DNA of 64,000 nt from Pelargonium tetragonum (GCA_036897445.1 JAYMTL010000078.1:1-64000), one strand, 5' to 3'. Positions 11,298 to 25,100 are shown, counted from the first letter of the stretch. Made by a program: numbers and translations. The notes: a model not told the origin generated them from the sequence alone.

Positions 11298-11321
11298 AGT
11301 AAGAAGAAGAGTAAGAAGAAG
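11298..11321. repeat. Perfect 12-bp tandem duplication
   Basis: AGTAAGAAGAAG occurs at 11298-11309 and again at 11310-11321. It resembles the words of the 375-404 duplication and of the purine tract in R1. Confidence 0.8.
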
Positions 11322-13652
11322 CAAGGTTGGAAAACAGCCTGAGATTCTCTTTCTAACTAGTAAAAAAAAGTTATTGGATTAAAGTACACTATAAACATTT
11401 CCAAAAACTGCTAGGTATAGGTTAGGGGGGCGCTCTGCACTCCGACAAGGTCATCCTAATAAAGAGACTCTATTTAGCTATTGAATTCTTGCTTTTGGAT
11501 ATGGGAAATAAGGCTCCTTGTTGTATGTAATATAGGGTATTCCTATACTTTTAATTCCCCCTAGCCCTATTTTTAGAATCTGGTATTCTTGCTCCTGACT
11601 TGCCTTCCTATTAAATAAACACCGATATATTAGTATTCAAGATTTCTTTGCTACATCTGCATCTGCTAAAGAAAATAGTCAAACTTCTAAAAGCTTGTAG
11701 GAAAATCGAGGAATGGGATTCACCAGAGAAAAATCAAGATAGCGATACTTACAATTTTGAATAATAAAAAGCAGAATAGGAATAATTCTATGTCTATATA
11801 AAACAGCTTTAGATAGCTCGGATCTCTTTGCCGCGGGAAGCTTATGCCTCATTACCCCCGACAAATTTCCTAAATAGCCTAGAGATTTTGACTCGGAGTT
11901 TAGTTTGGTTATAAGGAAAGGGAACAGGCTCTTTTTGTATTATGGTCCCGTAGCTAAAATTACGAGCTTTTTGTAAGATATTGGTAAAAACTCCGTGTAT
12001 AGACGAATAGAGCACAGCCTTGAGACTACAACAGCAAAGAAATATATATATATATGATATTGCACCACATTTTGGCTTTAGAATTATAAAGACTACTAAA
12101 TAAGGGGGTCTTCCAGTAGCGCTAAACCAGGATTTCTTAATAGAATCTTTTTTGGAGCCCTGTATTCTAAACAGGAGATTACGTAACCCTTATGCAGCAG
12201 AAGATTGTTCTCCTACTTGATTTAGAATCCTTATTTAACATGGAAAATTGTTCTGTTAGGGCTCGATTAAGTGGATCCATATTTTCTTTGCTTCTGGTTT
12301 TAGTGTTTCGAAAAAAAAATTTTATAGCATACTTACTCTTTGCAGGATAGTTAGTGAACTATTTCACTTTAACTTTACTAGATTTCGTTACTTGAGAATG
12401 CATAAGTAGCTCTCCTCGGTGAAGGCTCATATAACACATCCAGATACGCAATTAGGTCTGTTAACTTGGAAAAGCAGTAGTCAAGTAGAGACTCTTGAAA
12501 TTGCAAAAATCTTCCTAACGAGCTCTTTATTGTTTAAGTCGGGGAGGTTTTTAACCAATTAAGAGGGGCCTCGTACCTATAATAGAGCGGTCCCTATAGA
12601 GAATCCATGTTAAAAAGAGATTCAAGCAACTCCTTCGGTATACTCTTTGAATTTATAAGTATGCATACAAAGCAAACCTAAGAACTCCTTACCTAATACA
12701 ATTAGACTTAAATGTACAGAAAGAAAAGATTGACTCTATTCTTAATTAAATAGGCAGGGCTGGGTAAAACAAGATTAAAGTCTTCATATATAAGGAGGCT
12801 TTAGTCTAAACCTTGAAGATATCCAAGAATATCTTTTTTGTATTCGGTCATCTTTCTACAAAAAGACTTTGAAAACCTTGTTTTTTCAGGGAATTCCATG
12901 TACAACTATCAACAAGACTCTATCCGGAATACCCCAAAAAATGACTTTAGTTAGACTTTGATTTTAAGGAGTAGTTTACTACCGGTTTAAGGCACTAAAA
13001 GTAGTAAGTGGTACACAATAAGATTAGCGAGTTATAAAAGATTTTAAGACTGAGATCCAATAATCACTCTCTTTAAACACGAGAATAAAGAATAGCGCGC
13101 TTTAGAGTCCGGATAATTTGAAACTTGGGTGGCATAAGCTATAAGCTAGTTGAGATTCTATATTTTCAAGAGCAATTCACAAAAACTCCAAATTTATAAG
13201 GGAGAGAGTCCGCTTTTTAGAGCATTACCGTAATCTAAATGAGACTTTTATCACGATACATGGCTAATTAAGGGTAATCCAACTAGAAGCAACTCCTTTA
13301 GTTATGTAATAAAAATTCAAATGAGAGTTTACAAAAGGTAAGCTTATCTTTAATAGAAGTCGATCGTATTAATGAATTAACGATTATCAGCTCAATGCGA
13401 AAGGGTAAAGTATTCTAATCTTTTCTTGGTCGAAACAAATTATTAATAAATTAAATAGGGATCCCTTTTGTTGTTGTACCTTGAGGTTTTCTAGAGAATT
13501 GAGGAATTAAAATTTGATGAAGCGATATTTTACTCTTGAAATACGGGAAGCTCTTAAGTGACATAGTATACAGAGAGCCCTCTACTAGTACTAGCAGACT
13601 GCTTTAATCAAAGCTGTATTAGGTAAAATATAAAGTAATAGAGACTTTGGTC

Positions 13653-13675
13653 CTAGGTTCGAATACCCTTCGTAG
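13653..13675 (+). pseudogene. tRNA T-loop-like sequence
   Basis: CTAGG followed by the loop TTCGAAT (13653-13664) is a standard T-arm 5' side. CC follows after one base, then CTTCG, then TAG, so the closing stem CCTAG is present only in two pieces. No D or anticodon arm is convincing upstream. Confidence 0.15.
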
Positions 13676-16385
13676 TAAGTGAGTTCATTTACAATAAATT
13701 TTAAAAAAGGGGGGATCCTTGTAGTAGTAAAATTAGTAAAGTTGTACCCTTATCCTACCCCTGCTGATCATATAGCATTTACAGTATAGGGGATTTACAT
13801 TATTTAGTATTAGTAATCGAGGCCTCTTATATGTGTATGTGCTTTTCTTAGCTATAACTGCACGAGTAAAAAATTTTAGTAAAGTAAAGGCCGTTAGGTT
13901 GTACTGAACAGAAAAAGGAAATTACATGGATCTGAATAACTTTTGTTTTCCCCGCGGAATAAAGTTGCTGAGCTCTTGTTTTGTTACTTTATAGGTTTTT
14001 TGCAAAATCTGGGAGTTTAGTTCTCTATACTATAAGGCCTAGTACCTATTTAATTAAGCGTTGATAAGAATAAGAAGTAGATTTTTTAAGTACTATATAT
14101 ATATAATTATTTCCCTTGTAGTAAACGAGAAATTCTCCCCTTTTATTACTTTTAAAAAGAAACTCCTATGAAATCCCTTTTTTGCCTTGTTATACGTTTG
14201 GCAAGTAAGTGCCCTAAATAGACAGCGGACAAAAGTAAAGGCAGTCTTGTTAATATATGAATTCCAACTTCCCCTATAGTACTTCTTTCTAGGCTTCTAT
14301 TCTTTCTTTATGGATGGACTATCTTTAGGCTTTTTTTTGCAATAGAAAATAAAGGCATAACACATAAATTTATAAAGAAAGATCTACCACTTAGGATATA
14401 CTATTAACGCCCACTTCTTTGTACACCTTCAAAAGTACGGCAAGAGCTTTCTAAATGAAATTAAGAGTGATTTTCTTAGTTTTTATTAAAGGACTCCACC
14501 GAAGCATAAGACTATGATAGGCAATCCTTTTTTATATTACCGAGTTTTTCTAAATGGGACTCAACTCCCCTTCTGTCATAGACTCGTAGATAAAAGCAGT
14601 GGCTAGGAATAAAAAACGAGACTTTAATTAAAATTATAGTTTATATAGCACGCATCTAAGTTCATTCAAGAACTCAGGTTAGTTATAGTAGTTAAGGAAA
14701 AAAGAGTTTCTTTAATTTATTGCCCTTAGAATTCGATACCTCAAAAAGAGACAAAAGTACTCCCCAGAGGAGTCTCATACTTAACCTTAAGTAATTGTTA
14801 GGCAGGGCTAAAAAAGTCTAAAAAAGAGTTGTTATGTTATCATTAAACAAGGACACTTACTACTAGTATACCCATGAATTAGCTTGACTTAGTCCTTTTT
14901 TTCGGAGACAACCCGTGCTTTTTACTTTTAAGTTTCATTTTGTAGTATTGGTATGAAGAAGAGGGTACCACAAATCTTTATTAACATACCTTAGGGACCC
15001 TTAAAAAGCCTGTTATTGCTGCAGTGTAAGTCTTTTACGCGAAGAAAATAAACTAAAAATTTGTCTTTCCTTCCTTAAAAGAGCCTGTATTTCTTGGTGA
15101 AGGGAACCTCTAGTCAGAATACAACAGAACAAGGATACCCTTAAAGTCAGGAACAATGGCTACGGCAAGTTGCCCTCCTAGAAGAACCTTAAATAATATT
15201 CAAATTCTGTAGATATTTTCTAAAGACAAGCTTTAAGCTTCAAATTTTTAACTAATAAAGAAAAACTCCCCGCCCAAGCTTGGGAATTTGTTGCTCCTAC
15301 TAATTCCAGTCTTTTTTGTTTTGTAGCTTTAGACAACGGAAATAAAGTTAGGATAGGTATATGCAAAAGCATTTTTGACACTTTCTTAGTTCTACTGGGG
15401 TATTATAAACCACTTACACAAGATAAAGATATGCCCACTTCTCTTAGAATATTTAGACTTTCGAGTATAACAGAATAAAGGCTTTAAGTCTATATCAGTT
15501 ATATCAAAGGGAGACCGTAAGAGAATTCTTTTACCGTGGAGTAGTTTTAAGCAGGTTTTGCCCTAAAAGAAACCGAGTCCTAGTTTTTTTGTATATAATG
15601 CAAGCAATACTTTAGGTAGGATTCCCGGTAAAGATAATAAGTGTTTAAGAGGGACTTCACCGCGCGAAAGAGCTTCCCTTTTCTAGTATAGCATAACAAG
15701 GATTCTTTATGGTAGTGCTCTTACTTCAAACGGGTTTCCTTTTTTAGTAATAATTTCCATATTTTTAGTTAGTGACATAATTTTTGGAATTTGGAATATA
15801 GACATAGTATCCAGTAAAATCCCTCGATTCGATAAATACAACCCAGCAAAACCTGAGGTAAAGCTAAAATTTTTATTATTTCTAATCTAAGCCCCTTTTT
15901 ATTTATAAGGTTCTCTTTAATTTTAAGAATAGATACTTCTTGATTATACTAGAGTTTTGAACCTTTACTGATTGGGTATTTCCTAAAATCGGCACCAAAC
16001 CTTGTATTATTCTGTATAAAGATTCCCTTAGCTCTGTAACATTAAAATTTTAAGGACCCGAGACTTCTTATGTATGACTTACACCCTTGAAATCGAGGTT
16101 AAGCTGCATTCGCTGATTAGATACTGGTCATATAATAGCTTAAGAACACTTAGTTTTTAGATTCCTACGGTACCCCTTACCAGGAATTTGATCTTGGATC
16201 ATAAGCATAAGGGTAAATTACATGAAATAACGATTTATTGCTTATATATAACTTAGACTTCTTTGTATAGTAGCTTCTGTGCTTTAACTATCGAAAAAAT
16301 CTAGAAGCGTCTATATTACCCTATACATTGAAACAGTAGCTAAGGGCTTCCTTTCTTAATCTAAAATTGGCTGTGCTATAAGCTA

Positions 16386-16661
16386 TTGTGGCTGGATTAC
16401 CCGCGAAAGCTTCCAGATAAAGAAGGAAATTTGGCATTCCCTGCTTTAATGCTTTACTACAAGGGTGCAGTTCGAGATCAGGCATTTTTATTTTATATAA
16501 ATTTTTCAAATCAAGGAGTCCTCAGCATCCCCCAAGCGTTAAGAACTGGGCTAATTAGCTCGGTTGGAAAGCTGGACTCGACAAGCGACAAGGTAAAATC
16601 AAGCAAACCTAGTATACAAGAAATGGCTAAAACACGATCTAAATTAGGAACTAAATCTTAG
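16386..16661 (+). CDS. Unsupported 91-codon open frame
   Basis: The frame lies over a tRNA-5'-half-like sequence (16549-16573) and is overlapped by a 62-codon frame on the other strand. The predicted product starts hydrophobic and ends Lys/Ser/Thr-rich, with no domain I can name. I see no ribosome-binding site or neighbouring gene. Length alone is not significant in a window this size, so it is probably not a gene. Confidence 0.07.
   Translation: MWLDYPRKLPDKEGNLAFPALMLYYKGAVRDQAFLFYINFSNQGVLSIPQALRTGLISSVGKLDSTSDKVKSSKPSIQEMAKTRSKLGTKS
16549..16573 (+). pseudogene. tRNA 5'-half-like sequence
   Basis: GGCTAAT, TA, GCTC, GGTTGG (16549-16567) is a textbook start of a tRNA: seven acceptor bases, T8, A9, D-stem 5' strand and the GG of the D loop. 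The D stem can close as AGCT/AGCT. Beyond it, neither an anticodon stem nor a T arm is found (no GGTTC within 60 bases). The 3' sequence ATTAGCC that would close the acceptor occurs on the minus strand near 7403-7409, beside the tRNA-like piece there. It reads as an isolated 5' half. Confidence 0.3.
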
Positions 16662-17492
16662 AATTCCCGGTTAGTAACAAAAATACCACCACTTTAATTT
16701 CCCAAGAGTTTAGTATCCACTTTCTATTCTATATAGAGAGCAACCCTGACTTTATTTTACTAAATAGGTGTTCCTCGGGGCGGTTAGGGATTCACCTAGA
16801 TAGAAAGGTTTCATTTTTTTATGTTTCAGGGATTTCGATCTTCCGGTTCATTTTAGGCCATAAGAGAACTCTAAAATAGAATATATAATATAAGTTAAGG
16901 CTTTCTTCCAGATCCAGTTAGTGTTCAAAGGGATTCTTCTAAAAGTAGAGAATATATATAACTCCTACACTTCCTAAGTAATATAGTGAGGTAGATACAT
17001 TAACTCCAGTATAGCAGAAAGTTACAGGTTATAGGACTACAAGTATAGCCCAAAAGAGTAGTCTAGATATGACTCAAAGAGCTATAAAGGCTCGCAAAAA
17101 AGAGGTCTGCTTCTGAGGATAAGGCATTAAGATTAAGAAAGCAGGGCTGCGGAGAGAGTATAGCTATTAATAGTTATTACAAGGACTCAGAAATTCTAAT
17201 TAATCGGGGGCAAGGCTTAACAAAGATAAAGCTTTTCTAAATCTAGTATCTGAAATGGATACAGTGTAATTATTTACAAGGAAAATGTACCTAAGGGATC
17301 CTACACAGGAGTACCCTACCCCATCTAGCGTTATAGCGCAGTAAAAGAGACATGCAGGAAGTGTTCTAATACTACAGCGTCTCAACCAAGGAGACTTATG
17401 CTTTGTAGGAATAAAGTCCTTTAGAGGTTTGTACTTAAAAGAAAAGGGTTTACAGGGTTCCACTCCTTTTTAGAAGTCTTTCTTGTACTTTA

Positions 17493-17540
17493 CTATTTTC
17501 TATATAAGATATAAGTGGAGAGTCGCTATATAGAAAATAG
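17493..17540. repeat. Perfect 14-bp inverted repeat (large hairpin)
   Basis: CTATTTTCTATATA (17493-17506) and its exact reverse complement TATATAGAAAATAG (17527-17540) flank a 20-base loop. No T-run or gene end suggests a terminator role. It lies in a palindrome-poor patch and is built of A/T, unlike the GC clusters elsewhere. Confidence 0.8.
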
Positions 17541-18722
17541 GAAGCCCCTCAAGCAGCTCGGATATACTTAAAATTCTTCTTGAAAACTATGCACTTTATA
17601 TTGGCTTTCCTTTATTTGGCATATACCAGGACCCACAGATTATATATAGTCATTTAGTACTTGTTTTTATCGCTGAGAAGGAGCTTTTGGCCGGTAAAAT
17701 TTTAACCTATTAGGCAGTTAGTAAGGGAAGCATATTACGATGTAGGTGTATATTATTAGTTACTTATGTATATATTGTAATAGACAGTTACCTATTTCTT
17801 GTTTCTTGCTTGTAGTTGCTGACGTGGGAGGAAAGAAACCCTGTGTAAAATAACTAGTGCAAACCTCGTTACCCCTTAGAGTTTAAAATATCCTACATAA
17901 TAATAGAAAGATCGGGGCTTTTTAGCTATACTAAACTGTGCCTTCCCTTCCTGTTTAAAACATTCCAGCTTTTTGTTTACGCGGGAATACTCGTTTTGAG
18001 CCTAGTGTAATATTGTAAGGAAACTTTTAAGTTTTATGGGATCCCTTCTGACTTGAGAGCTCTTAGAGAATAAAACCTTCATTTTTTCGGTTTAGAAAAG
18101 TTTTAAGCAAAGAGTAAACGGTGGGCTACATTAGCAAACAACTTTTTTCATTTAACTTGCAAGGGGGGCGCTTTTTAAGTGTCCCAGATCCCTATGGATA
18201 CTTAAAAAAAAATCCAATAGATCCCTTAAGTTAAAAAGAAAATAAAGTATTCCCCATTTTTTTATTAAAGAATTCCGCTTTATGAGTATAAGTTCTCGTT
18301 TTAGTATGTGAGTAATTACAGAAGTTTTTGCTAAAAAGTCTAGGACGTAGTTATGCAACTCCTCGCGTAGTAGTATTGATTTACTTCTTTGTTAGCCAGC
18401 TTTATTTATACGCTACCTATAGGAGTATAGTCGAAGAAGGAGCGAAGGGGTCGGAGGAGCGTACTATGCTTATGGGGCTTCTGGGCTATACCTGGCAGCT
18501 AATGTAGTTTATGGGTTACTGTACTTCTTATTGTTCTATTGTATTGTTGTATTCTTCTTATCTGTGTTCTTATCTTAGTGTTTTGGTTATTCCCTTTAAT
18601 ATGTTATATGGGTATTACTGTTCTTTATATCGTACTGGGTAGGTTTAGGGTATATCCCTCTTGTACTTTACGTTTATCGTTAAGGAGGTAACAAACCTTA
18701 AAGATATACAGAACAGTCCCTT

Positions 18723-18741
18723 TTACCGACCGAAGGGTACC
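18723..18741 (+). repeat. TTACCGAC hairpin element
   Basis: TTACCGACCGAAGGGTACC matches 42331-42349 at 17 of 19 bases despite its high G+C. The first eight bases match the core found in R1, R2 and R3 on the minus strand. TACC and GGTA can pair across the core. Confidence 0.5.
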
Positions 18742-18849
18742 TAACACATTATAGTATTTGATAGGCAACCTTACACTAGGAGCAACATCACCAAGAAAAT
18801 TCACCTTCACTTTATCGAAAAGCTTTTATCCTAACTTAATATCTATAGC

Positions 18850-19620
18850 CTAGAATTTTTTAAGTCAATACTTTCAAAAAAGACTAATAAAAAAAATTTA
18901 GGGTGAAACCAGACAACTCCCTTTTGTTCTTTTGTTAAGACTTTCCTTTTAAGAGCTACCGTATGAACAAGTAACATAGCTGTTAATAAACTCTTCTTTC
19001 TTGGGTTTTATCTTACCAAATCCTAATTGACAAAGGAACTAACAAAATAAAGGGAATTAAGAACCTTGTAAAGGCCCTAATCTAGTATCCCCTTCTTGTT
19101 CTTGTAAGCTAAAGGAAATAAGGAAATAGAATCAAATATAGTGTAAGGTATTATATTAAATAGTTTTTTCATTTCATGTAGATAGATTTTTAATAAATAA
19201 AGTAATAATTGGATAACTATAGGCGTAGTATTAGTCTAAGGTAAACTTCCTCCTGCGCTTACTTGTTACTGATATAAAGAGAATAGAAACCTTAGAGAGA
19301 TTTTAACGTCTATCCGACGGGAAGCATCCGAGGAAGGATAAGGCAGGAAGTAGTTATAGATAAACATTCATACCTTATAACCGTCTACTGCTTCCTTTGT
19401 TCTTTGTTTCTTACTCATATTCTGTACCACAGGCCGTTTCTTCTTATGCCTACTACCTAGACCCAACTATTCCCTTTCCTATGAGTCTTTTATGATAGCT
19501 GCCTTATGATCCACGCTTTTCTTAAGAGATATACCGGTACTCTTCCCATATCTTTCTTTATTACCTTTTAGTTAGGAGATTTCTCTCTTTCTTTATCCTT
19601 TTTCCCTTATTCTCGTAAAA
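18850..19620. other. Gene-free, mostly palindrome-poor patch
   Basis: From about 19220 to 19620 the sequence is TACT/CTTT-rich with no GC clusters. It includes CCGACGGGAAGCATCC and GAGGAAGGATAA (19314-19341), which resembles the second half of the hairpin element at 42334-42362. No gene is seen. Confidence 0.45.
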
Positions 19621-22600
19621 TGAAATCCAAATTTAGAGCTTGCCTTTATTTACAAGGAAGCACTTAGTAGAAAAAGAGTTTTTTTTCTTTAGGAACTCCG
19701 TCTATGCTCTAGTTGTATCAAGGAATTTTTTTATAATATTTATTCCCTTAGGAGAAGTCTAGTTTACAGGTCAGTTGAATCTCTTCTTAATTACAAGTTA
19801 AATATCTATAGGACACCTAATACCTAATTGAAAACTGCGCCCATTACTTAAAAAATGAAAAACTAGAAAGTTTGAACAAGTGCTTTAAACTAAACTACTC
19901 CAGGGACACAATAGCCTGTTATTCATTACAAGTTATATAAATGAGAGAGGCGGGTTTCACTATTTGCTTTTAACAAGCCAAACTTTTAAAGTAGGATCTG
20001 AGCTTGGAGTGCTAATTCAGACTTAAGTAGTCAGGTAGGCGCAATAATCAGGTCTTTGTAACTCTAAGTATACTAGAGAGCATCAGATTGAGCCCGCGCT
20101 CTACTTAGGAAAATGACGCTAATTTTGGACCCCTAGTAAGATCTCTCTCAAATCCCGTACTCAAGCTTAAATGCATGAAAACTGTAGTAAATTCTTTTTA
20201 TGGAGAAACCCCTGCCGACCCTAGCGAAAATTTTGATACAAGGTTTTTAGGTACTAGACTCAGTTACAGATTTGTCCTAATAAAAAAGCATTCTTTAGAA
20301 AAATTCTATGAGGAAAACCTCCGGGTTTTATAAGCTTTAGTTTTAAATCAAGTGTTATAAGAACCTTAGATAAAAATATATGTTTTGCTCTAACCCCCCC
20401 TTCCTTTTTAGCAGTTGTTTCTAGCCCTATTACTTATACTTAGTTTAAAGAATTTACATTGTATATAGTTAGGGACCCGCGGATTTGAGCCTGTTCCTTT
20501 ATCCTTGAAATCTCACGCCCTAACTGGACTTCATCATAAGGGGTTTTAAGTCTATAAGCGCTTCTTTATAACAATCTTTACCCTAAATCAAACCCTCGGA
20601 TATAAAATGAAGAACTTCCTAGCAGGAATACGCGCTAAGGAAGCCCCCTTGTTACTGGCTCGGAAAAAAGAAACCTTACTTTCACCATTGTATTATTAAA
20701 GACTTGAAACGAATTATAAGGCCATTTCCACGCGCGATATCGCAAGTTAGGACAACCTCATGCGAATTTTTTAACATTTCACGAAATTGCTGTAGTTTTT
20801 CTTATAAGTATTTTGCCCTGAAAAGTCCTAGCTATTACGACGGCTTACAGCTTCTTGATATATTTACTTTGAGGCCTTGTTCTCTTAACGTAAAAGGCTC
20901 GCTGGAGAAGATACCCGCCTTCAGAAATTATAAATAAGTTTGCTGTACAAGCCTTAAGCATATCTTATGAATTTCACTTTAATCCATTAGGGTTATTTGC
21001 TTATGAGAAAAAGAAGGGGCACCCTCAAGAATACCCCCACTAGAGAATACGAACTCTTGGTATTGTGCATACATATAAATAAGGGAGCCTTTTTAATAAA
21101 ATTCCCACATCTTCAATAAGGGTTACCCTCTTAAGTGTAGTAACAGAGACATAAAATACAATTGGATTCAGTAAATGCCAAAGGTTTAAGAGTCCTCGGA
21201 AGCCCGCTTCTCCTGTCATTTTGGATTATTAAAAAGGGGCTTCCTTGGAAAACCCTTGGACTTGAATCAAGGGCATACATTCAGGGGAACACTGGGTATA
21301 CCCTTTCTAATTAAAAAGAACTTTCTAACGTTCAGAGATTTGACTTTTTGTTATTAATTTGGATAAGGAACCTCAAAATTCATATGAAATAGGATTTCTA
21401 AGGAGGACCCCGTTATGTAACTATATACAGCCGGCAAGACTGATGCCCAGTATACTACGTAAGAAAATTGACTGTGGGACAAGCAAGAAAGGGAAGCGAG
21501 TTGATTAGGAAGGAAGTACTTTCATTAAAATAGAAAATAGAATATTGACTAGTTGGATAGCGTATATAATTTAATTAACCCAGACCTTTATTGCGGCTCG
21601 GAAGAGTGCTCGGGGAGGTTTATCTTAAGTAAATTTGTTGTACATTTTTAATCGTAAACAAGGTCTATCTAATAAGTAAGTTTTTTTAAGTATACTAACC
21701 CCCTTTTGCGTTTTTCTCAATGTTATGAATTAAAATAAATTAAAGATCTTCTCCTGCCGGATACCTTCTTATCGTAACTGCGTTTTTTAGCAGGAACAAC
21801 CCTTAAGTATATCACAAAATTTCCCGAGTAGGTATATCCGAAATCTACTCTACTTACATTCTGAGGAGTCTCATTTCATGATTAAAGTGTATTTTTGTGT
21901 CAGCTGCATTGATCTACAAAAAGCTTCAAATATGTAAAGTAGTTAAAAACCAAATACTCACAGCACAACCCTACAACGAAGTTAGAACTCTGAAGGGGAT
22001 GCCCTGCTACAAAAAGAGGCCCCCCGGAATAATAGGCAACCAAGGCTTGGCGAAACTCTCACTTATTTAACATGCTTACGAGACTCCTTGTTACTAAATG
22101 AAATAAGGAAGGGTATAGTAGTTCTAGACTTCCCTAGGACTATCAAAATTATTGTACTGTACAAAAACTCAATTAGCTATTTAGAAAGTCTTGGACTGCT
22201 TTCGTACCCCTTGGAGGTATAAAAGCAAAAACTTTCTAGGACTTTCGTAAAAGGCCATATTTTTCTTAGTCTTAGCCCGAGGAAATGCTTTTAGATATTA
22301 TAGGACTACAGAACTGCAGGGAAATCCTGGATTAACTGCTACAAACTAAACCTATGAAAGACTTTAACACCCCTGTTTAACTAACTTAAATAAGTCTTTC
22401 CTTGTTAGGACAAATCGTAAGTAAGCGAGTAGCCTTAAATAAAAATCGAGACCTTGCCTCTTTAAAAAATCCCAATATCAAGTATCAAGATTGAACTAGA
22501 AAAAACGAGATACCCTATACCTATCCGCGGATTCCCTATTATCTTCAAAGGAGTCGCGAAGTACAGCTTCCTATCTATATACAAGGAACCCCTACTTTTT

Positions 22601-25100
22601 GCAGTTTCAGTATTACAAAACAAAAGGGGTGCCGTATAGAAACCTCAAAATAGACAGCCCGGTTTACTTGAAATTTTATGTCTAAAGGAGCTCCTTTTAA
22701 GTATAAGTTAAATTTGCAATTTACCTAATATAAAAACGAAGCTAAGGAGTGTCCATAACTAAAGGTTAGTCTAGAAAAGTACTCAAAATCTTCCTCCCGG
22801 AGATGAATACAAAGGCTCAAGTCACCTCTTAGGAAAAGTGCAGTCAGAATTTTATCGTAAAGCCGGATTGGTTACTACTAGATTTATGGGATGGAGGAGA
22901 ATCTTAACAAAAATTTCTTATATGTACTGGCACTTTAAAGTACTCGAAATTCAATACTTAAGAATTTTCTTCGACCGATACTAAAAACTAAAATAGAGGG
23001 CCCTGCAAACCCCTTTTTATAAGGCTAGCGCTAGCATAAAGATATTAGAGAGCAAATTCCTACTCTTGCTATTTCATTATCGTTTTTACACGGGTCCTTG
23101 TTTGAAGGAGTTCCTTAACTTAAGTAGGGTAGGGATTTTTTTACCAGTTTTAGAAACGAGAATCACTTAGATAAAAGTCTAATCATATCGTAACCCTGTA
23201 GTATACTACGAATTATGTTATGACGTTATGACAAAAACCTCCAGCAAAAATGGGTAGGGTACTCAGCAAATAGCTATAAGGGTTTCCTCTGTTCAAGTAA
23301 GCTTAGCCGTTGGGGTTCGGCAATATGGGAGATTAATAAAAGATTTACTTGATAGACTTTGGGATATTCTGTAGGTAAAGTGCTTGTCAAATTAGAGGGA
23401 TCACGTAGGTTCAAATACGCTTTAGGTAATTTCTTATCCCGAGTCAAAATAAGAAGTGTAGGATATAGAAGTAGAAAGGCCTTAGGGTTATGCTCTATTT
23501 GTAGCGTTATAGAGAAATTTAAGAGTCTTTTTTATCTTTAAAAGCACTGGGGTATCTTAATTTATTCCATTTCCTTTTCGGAGGTTTTTTTCCAGAAACG
23601 CGTGAGTAATAAACCTCCTATGAAAGAGCGTAACGCGTGTAATTTTGTTGACGAGTTTTTGGCGCAGTCGTTATACAAGGAATTTCTAGACCTTTCGCGC
23701 TAAAAAGCCTCTTAACTTCGTTACCTAATTTGAAATAGATCTAAAGTAGAATTATTAAAAGAAGCTCTACAATTAAGAAAATAAGGAAAATCTAAAGAAT
23801 AACAACGAGGAGGAATGCCCTTTTAAATGCCGAAACAGAAGTTAGTTCAAGCTTTACCCTTTTAGAAAAACTTGAGACGTGGGTTCGGATACTTTGTTCA
23901 GTCAATCCTTTTTTGAAATCCCCGGAGCCTCGGGATACTCTCGTAGAGTACTCTGAGTAGAAGTTCATCTGAATAGCTTTGGTTAATTATAAGAGGTTAA
24001 AAATTGATTAGCTCCTTTGAGCCTTTTACTAGGGCTGACCCTTGGTACGAAGTCCTCGTCTTTAGAGCAGTAAGGGGTAGGGACGTAGATTAGAAAAATA
24101 TGTGAATTAACCTTCATTCTCTTTTCACTCTTTGTAAGTTGTTGGAACCCCGTTGAATTCCTAATAAAAGTTCTCCTTTTAGGTTTGCATTGGTAGGGGT
24201 ACTCTTTTTTGATTTTTGTTAAGGAGTTCTTGGCCTCGGTGTTACGCTTCGACTTTATTGACAGAGTAAAACCACTTAACCGGAATTCTTATATAGTATA
24301 TAGAGAAAGGACTCCCTATGTTACTATAAGAACAAATACTTCATAGTAACTGAATAATTACAAAAGACCGCTATTTCGGGATCTTGACTACTCGGAGCCC
24401 CTTTTATTGGACTTTTTAAGATAAGGCTCCTAAATTTTGCCTATTTTGATATCCGTTTTTAATTAAGAACATGGTGAACTCTGACTTGTAATGAACTCGT
24501 GTTATCATAGCTATATAACTTTTCTTCTTTATCATTTAATAAACAAGTACAGGAAGCCTGGTGTGCTGCGGGAAATTAAAAAGGCTTATCTTGAGGAAAA
24601 GTTTTTAATTTGTATCCGTTAGCTCCTAAGAGCAGGCTTTGGTATAGAGTTACTGAGTTTTTCAACGAAGGTTACTTAAACCCTCTGATGCTGAGCAATC
24701 CCTTGGCATGGGGCTAAATCAGGATAATACTCGGACAGAGAATTAAGTTCTATTCTAAAAGTAAGACAAGGTTTTATTTATTATTCTTAAAGCTGCTAAA
24801 ACTAACGGAGGGCTCTTTCTTTACTTAGTAATTCCTGCCTCACAAAAAACTAATATGGATTGGAGAAAATTGAATCAGGAACTCCAGCCTTAGTCTAGGT
24901 TTCAAAAAAGTAGAATATCACGTTTCGGAGAATTTAAACCCTTGTTTACACAAAATCAATACAAATAGAAAAAGATCTCCAAAGTACTACTTATATAAAT
25001 AAACTCTTTGGTCTTAAGCTAAATTTCAGGTTTAAGAGGACCCTTAATATTGTAACTATAGTTTTTTAAAAGCCATATTAACGCAAATTCTTTTAGCAGA
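19620..25100. other. Gene-free, palindrome-dense tract
   Basis: Frames of 77 codons (20704-20937, plus) and 60 codons (23359-23541, plus) are unrecognisable. Small clusters recur every 50-100 bases. Notable strings are GCTAGCGCTAGC (23024-23035), a perfect 12-base palindrome, and a tandem GTTATGAC pair (23217-23232). T-loop-like words near 23400 and 23885 lack any other tRNA part. Confidence 0.6.
23024..23035. repeat. 12-bp perfect palindrome GCTAGCGCTAGC
   Basis: This self-complementary string has no loop and is distinct from the purine/pyrimidine clusters. A related GCTAGCGCTA occurs inside repeat R3 (about 5381-5390). Confidence 0.7.

Larger units (their letters stand above)
11280..16300. 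other. Gene-free, palindrome-dense tract
   Basis: The only frame above 60 codons is a 61-codon minus-strand frame (11679-11864), which has no recognisable content. Clear palindromic clusters include AGGGATCCCT (13457-13466) and AAAAAAGGGGGGATCCTTG (13703-13721). Dinucleotide TA runs occur at 12042-12055 and 14093-14106. A T-loop-like sequence lies at 13653-13664. Nothing else is recognised. Confidence 0.6.
16300..17460. other. Gene-free stretch around a tRNA-like fragment
   Basis: An 87-codon minus-strand frame (17200-17463) is unrecognisable. Palindromic clusters thin out after about 16950, and TATA-rich words increase toward the palindrome-poor patch that follows. Confidence 0.5.
17460..18850. 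other. Alternating palindrome-poor and palindrome-bearing patch, no gene
   Basis: From 17460 to 17830 and 18370 to 18850 the GC clusters are nearly absent and TATT/CTTATT words dominate. Between these lies a short ordinary stretch. Frames of 68 codons (18152-18358, minus) and 61 codons (18625-18810, minus) are unrecognisable. A GC-richer block at 18430-18475 carries AGTATAG and TACTATGCT flanking a GAAGG-rich core. Confidence 0.5.
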
